From positions 62,001 to 126,000 of IMG/VR virus record IMGVR_UViG_3300042691_025071: a stretch of 64,000 nt of DNA; one strand, 5' to 3'. This stretch comes from a virus. The notes under the pieces are model-generated. The model saw nothing but the letters and a program-made list of their open reading frames with translations, was not told where the DNA came from and ran no database searches. This document shows, in pieces, positions 53,328-61,183 of the stretch (positions within the stretch are counted from its first letter, which is position 1; every line of letters begins with the position of its first letter). The position numbers and the translations under genes were made by a program.

Positions 53328-54247
53328 TACAATTATTTAACATAAATAACCATATAATCAATACTGGTGAATATTCTAATCTTTTACATGATAAGATAGT
53401 AAATGAATTTGAAGAAAAAATTTCAGAATATGTTGGTGCAAAATATGCTGTTAGTTTTAATAGTGCAACTAGTGCGATATTTTTATTATTATCAAAATAT
53501 AAAAATTTAACTATCACGGTACCTAGTATGATACCACCAGTTGTACTTAACGCAATAATAACATCAGGAAATAAACATAATTTTTCCGATAATACAGATT
53601 GGGTTGGTGATTCATATTTATTACACGATTTTGGTGATTATAAAGTTATTGATTCGGCACAAAAACTAGAAAAGAACCAATTTAAAAATGAATGTAATCC
53701 AAATGATTTAATGGTATTCAGTTTTTACCCCACAAAACCAATCGGTTCTTGTGACGGGGGTATTATTGTTTCAAATGATTTTGAAAAAATCATAGAATTA
53801 AAAGAATTGGCATTAAATGGTATGTCGTATGCTGAAAATAATTGGGATCGAAAAATTAAATTTCCTGGTTATAAAATGTATATGAATAGTATACAGTGTG
53901 ATATTGCTCTTAGAAATTTTAAAACATATAATACAAAGTTAAAAAGATTAGGCGAGATTAGAGAAACATACAATAAGGAATTGAATTATTTAAATACTAG
54001 TAATCATTTATATAGAATTGAAGTTGAAAATAGATCTAATTTTATTGATTATATGTATAAAAATAATATTTTATGTGGTATACATTATGATGCGGCACAC
54101 ATGAACCCCGTATATTCAATTGATAGTATAAAATGTCCAATGTCTGAATTAAAATCTAAAAAAACCGTGTCAATACCTTTTAATGAATTATTGACTAATT
54201 CAGAAGTTTTATATATTATTAATATAATTAAAAGTTATAATGCGTAA
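53324..54247 (+). CDS. fdtB: DegT/DnrJ/EryC1-type sugar aminotransferase
   Basis: A 307-residue PLP enzyme. YAVSFNSATSAIFLLLSK is the phosphate-binding start, DSAQKL holds the DxAQ motif that contacts PLP, and FYPTKPIGSCDGGIIV carries the aldimine lysine K138. The length is about 60 residues shorter than typical DegT enzymes. Next to an FdtA-type ketoisomerase it is likely to make a dTDP-3-amino-3,6-dideoxyhexose (FdtB/QdtB role); the gene symbol is by pathway inference. Overlaps its neighbours on both sides. Confidence 0.75.
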   Translation: MIQLFNINNHIINTGEYSNLLHDKIVNEFEEKISEYVGAKYAVSFNSATSAIFLLLSKYKNLTITVPSMIPPVVLNAIITSGNKHNFSDNTDWVGDSYLLHDFGDYKVIDSAQKLEKNQFKNECNPNDLMVFSFYPTKPIGSCDGGIIVSNDFEKIIELKELALNGMSYAENNWDRKIKFPGYKMYMNSIQCDIALRNFKTYNTKLKRLGEIRETYNKELNYLNTSNHLYRIEVENRSNFIDYMYKNNILCGIHYDAAHMNPVYSIDSIKCPMSELKSKKTVSIPFNELLTNSEVLYIINIIKSYNA

Positions 54248-54638
54248 AATTGAGAATATTAATGTGTTTAATGATGAAAGAGGATTGTTAATACCAATTG
54301 AATTTCACAATCTCCCCTTTATTCCCAAGAGAGTCTTTTTAGTAAACAATGTACCAATTAATGAGATTAGAGGTAATCATGCACATCATGAAACGAAACA
54401 ATTAATAATTTGTGTGAATGGTTCTGTTGATGTTATATTACATGATGGTGAATCGGAAAAAACATATAGACTTGAAATTGGTCAACAAATATTAGTACCT
54501 GAACTAATTTGGGACTCACAAAAATTTTTGACAGAAAATAGTGAAATATTAGTTGTTTGTTCAACAAACTATGATATAAATGACTATATTTTAGACTTTA
54601 ATAAATTTTTAGATATAACAATTAGTAAAGATATTTAG
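54240..54638 (+). CDS. fdtA: FdtA/WxcM-type dTDP-4-oxo-6-deoxyhexose 3,4-ketoisomerase
   Basis: A 132-residue cupin: DERGLLIPIEF, PKRVFLVNNV, then RGNHAHHETKQ (H47, H49, H50), GSVDVILHDG and VPELIWDSQ. This is the order of FdtA/QdtA ketoisomerases, which move the keto group of dTDP-4-keto-6-deoxyglucose from C4 to C3 before transamination. Galacto versus gluco outcome cannot be told. Its end overlaps the convergent minus-strand glycosyltransferase by four bases. Confidence 0.82.
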   Translation: MRKIENINVFNDERGLLIPIEFHNLPFIPKRVFLVNNVPINEIRGNHAHHETKQLIICVNGSVDVILHDGESEKTYRLEIGQQILVPELIWDSQKFLTENSEILVVCSTNYDINDYILDFNKFLDITISKDI

Positions 54639-56152
54639 ATTCTAACAAACCATTTAGATAATTTCTCAAAATTACTTTGAACAAATGGTGCTAGATTATT
54701 TATGTAATCCTGTTGTAATTTTTCCATGTTTTTTGGATCTTCATTTCTGGATTGACTCTCAAAATGATAGGCAACTAAGTTACCATCATAATAATTTTCA
54801 AAATTATTAATTAAACATTTGTAATTCAATTCAACATCCTCGAAACAAGAAATATAATTTTCATTAAAATAACCACACTTTTCAAATACATTTTTTCTTA
54901 TCATTAAAAGAGCACCTGTGTTACCACATACTTTCATTGGGTTGATTTGTTTACTATAATAACTTCTTAAACCCATGTGTGTAACACCAAATACATTTTC
55001 GCTATTTAAAACACTGACAATTCCTTCATGTTGAATTGTGTTATCCCCGTAATGTAATCTAGCCCCAACAGTCCCCGTTTTAGGATTTCTTTTAAAGACA
55101 TCCATCATTCCATCAATTACATTATTTAAAAGAACAATATCGTTATTACAGAATAGTATAAATTTAAATTCATCACTAACATGATTTTTTACAACATCAT
55201 TATTTATTTTTGCAAAGTTGTAATAATCATATTCAATTAAATTTATTTTAATACTCTCTTCGTTATTTTTAATATAATCTTTTATTTTATTTTTTTCATC
55301 TTCATCTGATCCCGTGTCTGCAATAAAAATTTCGTAGTTTGACTGAGTACAATTTTTAATAAATGAATTTAAACAATTGAAAAGTAAATCAACTTTATTT
55401 TTAGTTGGGATAATAACCGCAACTTTACCGAAACTTTTAGATATTTTAATGTCTAATTTAGGAACATAAACTTTTTCTGGCTTCAAATCTATCGGTAATT
55501 TTGTTTTATATTTTTCAACAAACTTATCTTTTGATAAATAAAATTCTTCATTGGGTACACCAACAGATTGGTGTGTTATTTCAAATGAAGACGTAACACC
55601 AATTTTAACTCCATCTAAATAATTTGGCACACAAAATCCATGATCATAAAAGTGAAATTTCCCAATTGATTCGTCAAATTGATGTTTAATTTTTGTTTTA
55701 TCAAATGAAATAAATAAACCATCAATTGTTACAACGGGAATTAAATAGGGTACTTTTGCGGAATATTTACTTAACCATTTTGTAAAGTCTTTCGGATGAT
55801 GATATACCTGACCGACCATTGTTTCATTCATTCTTTCCCAATAGATTCCTGATTCGGGAAAATAACAAGAACCGGCTTTACCAATGATACCATATTCAGG
55901 ATTATTGACAAAGTCCAGCATCAATCTCCTACCCCAATTATTTTCTAATTTTATGTCATTGTGACAACAAACAACAATATCATGTATTGATTCGGATATT
56001 CCTTTATTATAAATTTCAGATAATCCAAATTCATTATCATTTTTATACTCAAGAATTTGGTAATCTTTTACACCAATTGTATTTTCAATATGACTTTTAA
56101 AATTTTTATTGTACTCTTGGTCTTTATGTGTGGAATAAATTACAGTAATCAT
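54635..56152 (-). CDS. two-domain glycosyltransferase on the minus strand
   Basis: A 505-residue protein with two GT-A-like halves. The N-terminal half (TVIYSTHKDQEYNKNFKSHI, DIVVCCHNDIKLENNWG) lacks a clear DxD but fits a family 2-like fold. The C-terminal half is a canonical family 2 (WbbL/rhamnosyltransferase-like) domain: VAVIIPTKNKVDLLFNCLNS, FILFCNNDIVLLN, GNTGALLMIRKNVFEKCGYF, ENYISCFEDVELNYK. Such fusions extend glycan chains by two linkages. It faces the rest of the cassette but belongs to it by function. Confidence 0.75.
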   Translation of the reverse strand: MITVIYSTHKDQEYNKNFKSHIENTIGVKDYQILEYKNDNEFGLSEIYNKGISESIHDIVVCCHNDIKLENNWGRRLMLDFVNNPEYGIIGKAGSCYFPESGIYWERMNETMVGQVYHHPKDFTKWLSKYSAKVPYLIPVVTIDGLFISFDKTKIKHQFDESIGKFHFYDHGFCVPNYLDGVKIGVTSSFEITHQSVGVPNEEFYLSKDKFVEKYKTKLPIDLKPEKVYVPKLDIKISKSFGKVAVIIPTKNKVDLLFNCLNSFIKNCTQSNYEIFIADTGSDEDEKNKIKDYIKNNEESIKINLIEYDYYNFAKINNDVVKNHVSDEFKFILFCNNDIVLLNNVIDGMMDVFKRNPKTGTVGARLHYGDNTIQHEGIVSVLNSENVFGVTHMGLRSYYSKQINPMKVCGNTGALLMIRKNVFEKCGYFNENYISCFEDVELNYKCLINNFENYYDGNLVAYHFESQSRNEDPKNMEKLQQDYINNLAPFVQSNFEKLSKWFVRI

Positions 56153-56192
56153 TTAATGTTTTTTGATAAATGTAAACAAAAAAAAACCTAAA

Positions 56193-56390
56193 TCAAAATT
56201 TAGTGTTTTTATTTTTTAAATTTAAATGATTTATTATTTTTTCTCTAAATTGTTCGTCATTATTGTATAAATCTAACGATCTATTAACTAATTTTTGTAA
56301 ATTAATCTCATCATTAACAGTTTCTATTTTAAATTTTTTGTATACATCATCTAAAATGTTTACACTGGTTAATTTTACTTTATCTATCAT
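56193..56390 (-). CDS. ribbon-helix-helix-like small regulator
   Basis: A 65-residue protein. VKLTSVNILDDVYKKFKIET followed by INLQKLVNRSLDLYNNDE has the beta-strand, helix, helix order of MetJ/Arc/CopG DNA-binding proteins. A dimeric repressor is expected. Upstream (toward 56410) the minus strand reads TATATAAATATATAAATATG, which holds AT-rich palindromic stretches that could be its own promoter or operator. Confidence 0.55.
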   Translation of the reverse strand: MIDKVKLTSVNILDDVYKKFKIETVNDEINLQKLVNRSLDLYNNDEQFREKIINHLNLKNKNTKF

Positions 56391-56423
56391 ATTTATATAT
56401 TTATATACTTTTTATTCAAAAAT

Positions 56424-56452
56424 ATATCGGACAATTTTTAGTTGTCCGATAT
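56424..56452 (-). terminator. terminator between two minus-strand genes
   Basis: Perfect 11-bp stem ATATCGGACAA / TTGTCCGATAT with a 7-base loop. On the minus strand it is followed by ATTTTTG. It lies directly after the stop of the MGCGCKKN gene, so that transcript would end before the regulator gene. Confidence 0.65.
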
Positions 56453-56625
56453 TATGAGTTCAATTGTTTTAATTTATCCATGATGACATCAACTTGTTTT
56501 TGTTGTTCTTCAGTTAATTGAACACCAGATTGATTTGGTTGATTAGTTGTTGATTCTTGCACCTGAACCTGTACTTGAGGTTGAGGTTGTTGTACTGGTC
56601 TGTTTTTTTTACATCCGCATCCCAT
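56452..56625 (-). CDS. small MGCGCKK protein
   Basis: A 57-residue protein: MGCGCKKNRPVQQPQ, a Gln/Pro/Val-rich middle, and a helical end (QQKQVDVIMDKLKQLNS). Proteins of this start are a recurring type in Bacteroidota phages (recognition by memory). The two N-terminal cysteines could bind metal or be modified. Function unknown. It ends at a hairpin terminator. Confidence 0.65.
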   Translation of the reverse strand: MGCGCKKNRPVQQPQPQVQVQVQESTTNQPNQSGVQLTEEQQKQVDVIMDKLKQLNS

Positions 56626-56710
56626 GATAATAATGTTTTTTAATAAATATTTGGTTTATTGGTTTTAAATACCTATGTTTGTAACATATTCTAAAAATTT
56701 AAAAAAGTAA

Positions 56711-57427
56711 ATGGAAAAAGATTTTAAACCCGTAAAAAGTGTATATTCTTCAAATTTTGAAGTTATAACTAATATAATGGAATTGTATGGTATTGAACAA
56801 TTTGATTTAGATTGTACATATTCTAAAGGTTCTTTTTGGAAAGACTTATCACAACCAAAATTAAAATCAGATATATATCCTATTAACGATACTGTAATAA
56901 ATGCTAGTTCAGAGAATTTACCATTCGAAAGTGACTCAATGTCAAGTATAATGTACGATCCACCATTTGTGGTTGTCGGTAAAACGTATAGAAATAATAA
57001 AGAAGGTAGTTCAATAATTGCAAAAAGATTTGAGGGTTATGAAACTTTTAATCATCTTAAATCAAATTATTATAATTCATTAAAAGAATTGTATAGAGTT
57101 TGTAAAAAAGGTGGTTATGTTATTATGAAATGTCAAGATACGGTATCTGGCGGTAAAAATCATTTTAGTCATGTTATGGTTATGAATATGGCAATGGAAA
57201 TGGGATTTTATCCAAAGGATTTGTTTATTTTACTTGCTAAAATGAGAATTAACAGTTTTGGATCTAAATGGACTAAACAAGAACACGCAAGAAAATACCA
57301 CAGTTATTTTTGGGTTTTTGAAAAAGTAAAACCTAAAGTAGATTATAATGTAAAATTAATTAACGAACAGGGTTCTGAGGTGTCCCAAGATACATTGATA
57401 CTCGATCAGTCTCTTTCCAATCTTTAG
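56711..57427 (+). CDS. N4/N6-type DNA methyltransferase with DPPF
   Basis: A 238-residue methyltransferase. The catalytic motif is MYDPPFVV (D83 onward), preceded by ENLPFESDSMSSI and followed by VCKKGGYVIMKCQDTVSGG as the SAM-side strand. This is the usual order for amino-DNA methylases (DPPF/Y). The target-recognition region is small. It may protect phage DNA with the Dam-like enzyme at 33198. It overlaps the convergent DUF192 gene by 68 bases. Confidence 0.75.
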   Translation: MEKDFKPVKSVYSSNFEVITNIMELYGIEQFDLDCTYSKGSFWKDLSQPKLKSDIYPINDTVINASSENLPFESDSMSSIMYDPPFVVVGKTYRNNKEGSSIIAKRFEGYETFNHLKSNYYNSLKELYRVCKKGGYVIMKCQDTVSGGKNHFSHVMVMNMAMEMGFYPKDLFILLAKMRINSFGSKWTKQEHARKYHSYFWVFEKVKPKVDYNVKLINEQGSEVSQDTLILDQSLSNL

Positions 57428-57719
57428 TGGTTCCCGCAGGAAATTCGATAACATGATCACCAATTCCTGAATATCTTTCAGGACATTCACCCTCACATGG
57501 TTGACAATCTCTATGTATTTTACTAATCCTATTGTTTAGTACGAATACAATATCTAACGGAATTTTACATTTTTTCATCCAAAAAGTATGGTGACCCTTT
57601 TTCATTTTGAAAACCATACAACCATTAAGTGACTCACGACCCATCATACCTTTTTCGATTTGTTCAGGTGTGGACACGTACTCGGCCGGGAACAATTGAT
57701 TATTAATTCTTACTGACAT
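57360..57719 (-). CDS. DUF192 protein
   Basis: A 119-residue protein. PEQIEKGMMGRESL, FWMKKCKIPLDIVFVLNN and IEFPAGTT are the conserved DUF192 segments. The family is common in bacteria and archaea, usually with a signal peptide; here there is none. A Cys/Glu insert (CQPCEGECPERYSGIG) sits where others have a short loop. Function of DUF192 is unknown. It overlaps the preceding methylase by 68 bases tail to tail. Confidence 0.75.
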   Translation of the reverse strand: MSVRINNQLFPAEYVSTPEQIEKGMMGRESLNGCMVFKMKKGHHTFWMKKCKIPLDIVFVLNNRISKIHRDCQPCEGECPERYSGIGDHVIEFPAGTTKDWKETDRVSMYLGTPQNPVR

Positions 57720-57778
57720 ATATCTATAATTATTTTGTTATTTCAAATAATTTTTGTATTATTATAAAAACTGATAAA

Positions 57779-57994
57779 ATGGATACAATATTTGGTGGCT
57801 TAGTTCAATTTGAAAGTAGAGAACAATTCAACAATTTTGTTGAAACAATTAATGATGAGAATGCAATTAAATTAATTGAAATGGCTCTACTTTTTTCACT
57901 TAAAAATGGTTTATTTTCATTCGAAGAATCCCATATTATATATGAGTGTTTGAATAAGTTAAAAAGTAAACAACAAGATGTTAAAGAAAACTAA
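57779..57994 (+). CDS. small unknown protein
   Basis: A 71-residue mostly helical protein (FESREQFNNFVETINDENAI). No family recognised. It overlaps the following gene by 17 bases and starts a new rightward run after the DUF192 gene. Confidence 0.5.
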   Translation: MDTIFGGLVQFESREQFNNFVETINDENAIKLIEMALLFSLKNGLFSFEESHIIYECLNKLKSKQQDVKEN

Positions 57995-58178
57995 AAAAAT
58001 ATATCTAAAAGATTTCTTTATATATAAAAAGAAACATCATTGGTTTATAATTCCTACGATTGTTTTTTATTATGATAAAAATACTTTTTTAGAAACGGGG
58101 GTTTACACTCCCGCGTGGGGGATAACAATCAGATGGTTTACAATAATGATCGGATTTCAAATACAAGAAGGATATTAA
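57978..58178 (+). CDS. small protein with hydrophobic segments, unknown
   Basis: A 66-residue basic, aromatic protein (KKKHHWFIIPTIVFYYDKN, then GITIRWFTIMIGFQIQEGY). It could sit on or in the membrane. No family recognised. Its frame is coupled to the previous gene by overlap. Confidence 0.45.
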   Translation: MLKKTKKIYLKDFFIYKKKHHWFIIPTIVFYYDKNTFLETGVYTPAWGITIRWFTIMIGFQIQEGY

Positions 58179-58179
58179 T

Positions 58180-58425
58180 ATGGCTAAAGGAATATTAGAA
58201 TTTGATTTAAATGACCATGACGATTCAATGGCACATCTTAGGGCGGTAAAATCATTAGACATGGCATTAGTGTTATGGGAAATGGCACATAACACTAAAA
58301 AAAGTATTCACAATCAAATTGAATTTAATAAGTTGGACGCTTATGAGGCTGTAGATAAAGTATTTGATAAGTTGTGGGAAGAAATGAATGAACGTGGAAT
58401 TAATTTAGATGATCTAATTGTTTAA
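58180..58425 (+). CDS. conserved small phage protein
   Basis: An 81-residue protein: KGILEFDLNDHDDSMAHLRA then helices ending DKLWEEMNERGINLDDLI. The LEFDLxDxDD start and helical body are common in phage proteins of unknown function. Starts one base after the previous stop. Confidence 0.6.
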   Translation: MAKGILEFDLNDHDDSMAHLRAVKSLDMALVLWEMAHNTKKSIHNQIEFNKLDAYEAVDKVFDKLWEEMNERGINLDDLIV

Positions 58426-58426
58426 T

Positions 58427-58882
58427 ATGCCTTTAAGTAAAAAAGAAATTATTGACAACAACGTTGAGATTTTAAGAAGTAAGGGTATGGTTATGAGATC
58501 CACTTGGATTTGCATGACGAAAGACCTTGGTGTTCATAATAATGCTTTTGGAGGTATTCTTCTTTCACACATTGATGAGATTGCGGCGGTTTTTGCGGCT
58601 GAAATATGTGACACACCATTAGTTGTCACAAGAAGTTTAAATGCAGAATTTCTTGCACCAATTAAAGTTGGTAACGTAATCAAAACTTATTGTGGTATCG
58701 AAAGTATTGGTAACACATCTATAAACATTATAATAGAAATGAGAAAATATAATGTTAGGAGTGAGGCGGAAGTTGTCTGTTTACGTGTACACATTACTTT
58801 TGTTAGAATAGATGAAGAGGGACAGGCATTACCAATAGGATCAAGTGTTAAACAAAAATATAATACATTAATTAGAAAATAA
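58427..58882 (+). CDS. hot-dog acyl-CoA thioesterase (YciA-like)
   Basis: A 151-residue hot-dog protein. NAFGGILLSHIDEIAAVFAA carries the expected N-x-x-GG and catalytic Asp of YciA/ACOT-type acyl-CoA hydrolases, followed by VTRSLNAEFLAPIKVGNVI and VCLRVHITFVRID. It would release free fatty acid from acyl-CoA. Unusual in a phage; it may alter host lipid metabolism or membrane composition. ATG at 58427 is chosen over a TTG inside the previous gene. Confidence 0.78.
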   Translation: MPLSKKEIIDNNVEILRSKGMVMRSTWICMTKDLGVHNNAFGGILLSHIDEIAAVFAAEICDTPLVVTRSLNAEFLAPIKVGNVIKTYCGIESIGNTSINIIIEMRKYNVRSEAEVVCLRVHITFVRIDEEGQALPIGSSVKQKYNTLIRK

Positions 58883-58883
58883 T

Positions 58884-58982
58884 ATGGTAGAATTAATTAT
58901 CGGTGGAGTTTTTGGATTACTAATAGGTATTTGTATATTTGGTATTATTGATATTGAAAAACAAATTAGAAAAATAAAGTAA
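58884..58982 (+). CDS. 32-residue single-helix membrane protein
   Basis: MVELIIGGVFGLLIGICIF then IIDIEKQIRKIK: one Gly-rich membrane helix and a basic tail. One base after the thioesterase stop and three bases before the next ATG, which supports it as a real micro-gene. Confidence 0.5.
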   Translation: MVELIIGGVFGLLIGICIFGIIDIEKQIRKIK

Positions 58983-58984
58983 AT

Positions 58985-59146
58985 ATGAATTTAATTGCTT
59001 TAAGTATTGGATACATTTTTTTAGCTCTTGCCGACATACTCCCAAGATTTATTAAAAGTCAAGAGAAAGGTAGTTTTGTTGCATTTTGTTTTGCGATAAT
59101 GTCTTTGATAATATTCGTTGTAACATTGATAAACATTTATAGATAA
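58985..59146 (+). CDS. 53-residue two-helix membrane protein
   Basis: Two hydrophobic segments (LIALSIGYIFLALADILPRF and FVAFCFAIMSLIIFVVTLIN) joined by a short polar loop (IKSQEKGS), a hairpin topology like small holins. Lies between the thioesterase and thymidylate synthase, four bases before the latter. Function not known. Confidence 0.5.
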   Translation: MNLIALSIGYIFLALADILPRFIKSQEKGSFVAFCFAIMSLIIFVVTLINIYR

Positions 59147-59150
59147 ATTT

Positions 59151-60308
59151 ATGAGCAATAATATAGATAGGCAATACAAAGAACTACTTGAACACATATT
59201 AGTGTTTGGTAATAATAAAAGTGACAGAACTGGAACAGGTACTAGATCTGTATTCGGTTGGAAGATAGTTCATAGAATGGAAGAAGGATTCCCATTATTA
59301 ACTACAAAGAAAATGTATACCAAAGGTATCATAACTGAACTCCTGTGGTTTTTGAGAGGAGAGACAAACATCAAATACCTTGTAGACAATGATTGTCACA
59401 TTTGGGACGGGGACGCTTATAAGAGGTACTTAAATGAATACAATCCATACAACAATAGAGATATTGTTAATGATGATTTATCAATAAGTAATGGATTTTT
59501 AATCAAAGAAGAATTCATCAACAAAATTAAAACCGATGATGAGTTTGCTAAGAAGTGGGGTGAACTCGGTTCCATCTACGGAAAGCAGTGGAGAAGTTGG
59601 ACTAAATTAGAACCAAATACAGGTCAAAGTGGTAATAATAAAACATACCTATTTACTGGTTTCAATGGAATACATAGTCATTATTTAACACAAGTTGACC
59701 AAATCGCAAACCTAATCTCCGAACTCAAAACGAATCCTGATAGTCGCAGGTTAATGGTTAATGCTTGGAATGTAGGTGAGTTGGATCAAATGGTTCTTCC
59801 ACCCTGTCATTACGGATTTCAAGTTTATACGAGAGAGTTGGGTTATGAAGAAAGATACGATATTCATAAAAAATACATAACCGAAGATAAATTAGATTTG
59901 TTATTTGAGTTGGCAACTAATGAAAATCTAGATAAATTAGGTGTACCTAAACGAGCAATCTCTCTAATGTGGAATCAACGCAGTGTTGACGTTCCATTGG
60001 GTCTTCCGTTCAATATAGCATCATATGGATTATTATTGGAAATCATTGCCAAGGCAGTTAATATGGTTCCTGAAGAAATAATTGGTAATCTTGGTGATTG
60101 TCATATCTATAATAATCAAATTGATGGTGTTAAAGAACAGATAACAAGAAAACCATATAAACTACCAACATTAAAACATATGAAGACAGATGAGTTCTAT
60201 AGATCGTTATCTGAAGATCTATCACTTATAACTCATTTAGATAATACTGATTTTGTAATTGAAAACTATCAAAGTCATCCAACAATACGGATGCCGTTAA
60301 GTAACTAA
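59151..60308 (+). CDS. thyA: thymidylate synthase
   Basis: A 385-residue ThyA, making dTMP from dUMP with methylene-tetrahydrofolate. Conserved pieces are KSDRTGTGTRSVFG at the start, LWFLRGETNIKYL, DSRRLMVNAWN, PPCHYGFQVY with the catalytic C219, and LPFNIASYGLLL. It is about 120 residues longer than the usual enzyme, because of inserts at about 97-135 (DIVNDDLSISNGF ...) and 228-265 (YDIHKKYITEDKLDLL ...). No intron or intein motif was seen in the inserts, which keep frame. Supplies thymidine for AT-rich phage DNA. Confidence 0.92.
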   Translation: MSNNIDRQYKELLEHILVFGNNKSDRTGTGTRSVFGWKIVHRMEEGFPLLTTKKMYTKGIITELLWFLRGETNIKYLVDNDCHIWDGDAYKRYLNEYNPYNNRDIVNDDLSISNGFLIKEEFINKIKTDDEFAKKWGELGSIYGKQWRSWTKLEPNTGQSGNNKTYLFTGFNGIHSHYLTQVDQIANLISELKTNPDSRRLMVNAWNVGELDQMVLPPCHYGFQVYTRELGYEERYDIHKKYITEDKLDLLFELATNENLDKLGVPKRAISLMWNQRSVDVPLGLPFNIASYGLLLEIIAKAVNMVPEEIIGNLGDCHIYNNQIDGVKEQITRKPYKLPTLKHMKTDEFYRSLSEDLSLITHLDNTDFVIENYQSHPTIRMPLSN

Positions 60309-60310
60309 AC

Positions 60311-60544
60311 ATGAATATAGGTATTATTAATCACGGAACATTATTTAAGAAAAAAAGAATATATTGGGAAACTCAATTATTCGCCATTACCAGATCATTT
60401 AAAGACGGAATAACATTCTTTAGACTTAACATTAATTGCGATAGATACGAGGACGACCATTCACCGGCATTTCAAATTGAATTAACCATACTGAATTGTT
60501 ATAATCATTTATGGATTTATCAAAACAATTATAATAACAAATAA
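60311..60544 (+). CDS. small conserved protein, unknown
   Basis: A 77-residue beta-rich protein (ITFFRLNINCDRYEDDHSPA, FQIELTILNCYNHLWIYQ). Starts two bases after the thymidylate synthase stop. No family recognised. Confidence 0.5.
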   Translation: MNIGIINHGTLFKKKRIYWETQLFAITRSFKDGITFFRLNINCDRYEDDHSPAFQIELTILNCYNHLWIYQNNYNNK

Positions 60545-60555
60545 AAAAAAATAAA

Positions 60556-60951
60556 ATGAAAAAAATCACAACACTAATTATCGGATTGTTAATTACAATT
60601 GCAACATTCTCTCAATCAAAATACAGTGCTTACAGAACAGAGATCTATAACTTACAAAATAACACTTGGAAATTAAACTCAACAAATGAAGATATTGATA
60701 TACCAATACACATCTATAAAAGATTTATACACATTAGGGCAAAAGAAGATGCTTATTTTTTAGTTGATGATGAATCTGTGGATATATCCGGGAACACTTT
60801 CAAGGGAAACTCATATGACGGTTACGAGTTTGTCACAGAAACTAAATGCACCATACATGTTGTTGATTTCAAAGATGGTGAAAGCATGTTGTCCGTCACT
60901 TGGTTCAATGACAAGATAAACATTAGATATTACGTAAAAAAATTAAGATGA
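60556..60951 (+). CDS. exported protein with signal peptide, unknown
   Basis: A 131-residue protein. KKITTLIIGLLITIATFSQS is a clear signal peptide of the Bacteroidota style (cleavage near FSQ/SK). The mature part is beta-rich (YNLQNNTWKLNS, YRTEI) with no Cys. Probably periplasmic; phage role unknown. Confidence 0.55.
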   Translation: MKKITTLIIGLLITIATFSQSKYSAYRTEIYNLQNNTWKLNSTNEDIDIPIHIYKRFIHIRAKEDAYFLVDDESVDISGNTFKGNSYDGYEFVTETKCTIHVVDFKDGESMLSVTWFNDKINIRYYVKKLR

Positions 60952-61183
60952 CAAACTTCAAAAAATAATTTTAGGATTATCTTTTTCTGTGTTAATTTCA
61001 TTTTTAGTTTATGCAATCATTAAAGATGAGGATAGAATGAAAAAATACAATATTGTGATATATCAAGATAGTCATAGATACAGAACAGATAAATTTGAAA
61101 TAACTTCCGACGGAATTAAATTTATTGACATTGATAAAAAAAATGTATACATTAAAGGAAAATATATAATTGAACAAAGATGA
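60948..61183 (+). CDS. small membrane-anchored protein split by a frameshift
   Basis: ATG at 60948 overlaps the previous stop (ATGA) and reads MTNFKK, then meets TAA after six A at 60960-60965. In the -1 frame the sequence goes on IILGLSFSVLISFLVYAII, which joined to MTNFKK makes a good signal anchor, then DEDRMKKYNIVIYQDSHRYR to the stop at 61183. One extra A would restore a single gene. It may be a genuine shift, phase variation or a read error; the downstream part could also start at GTG 60989 or ATG 61037. Confidence 0.5.

Noticed and set aside
56390-56412. T4 late promoter TATAAATA on the minus strand
   Set aside because: The AT-rich stretch matches both TATAAATA and its reverse complement, so no direction can be assigned.
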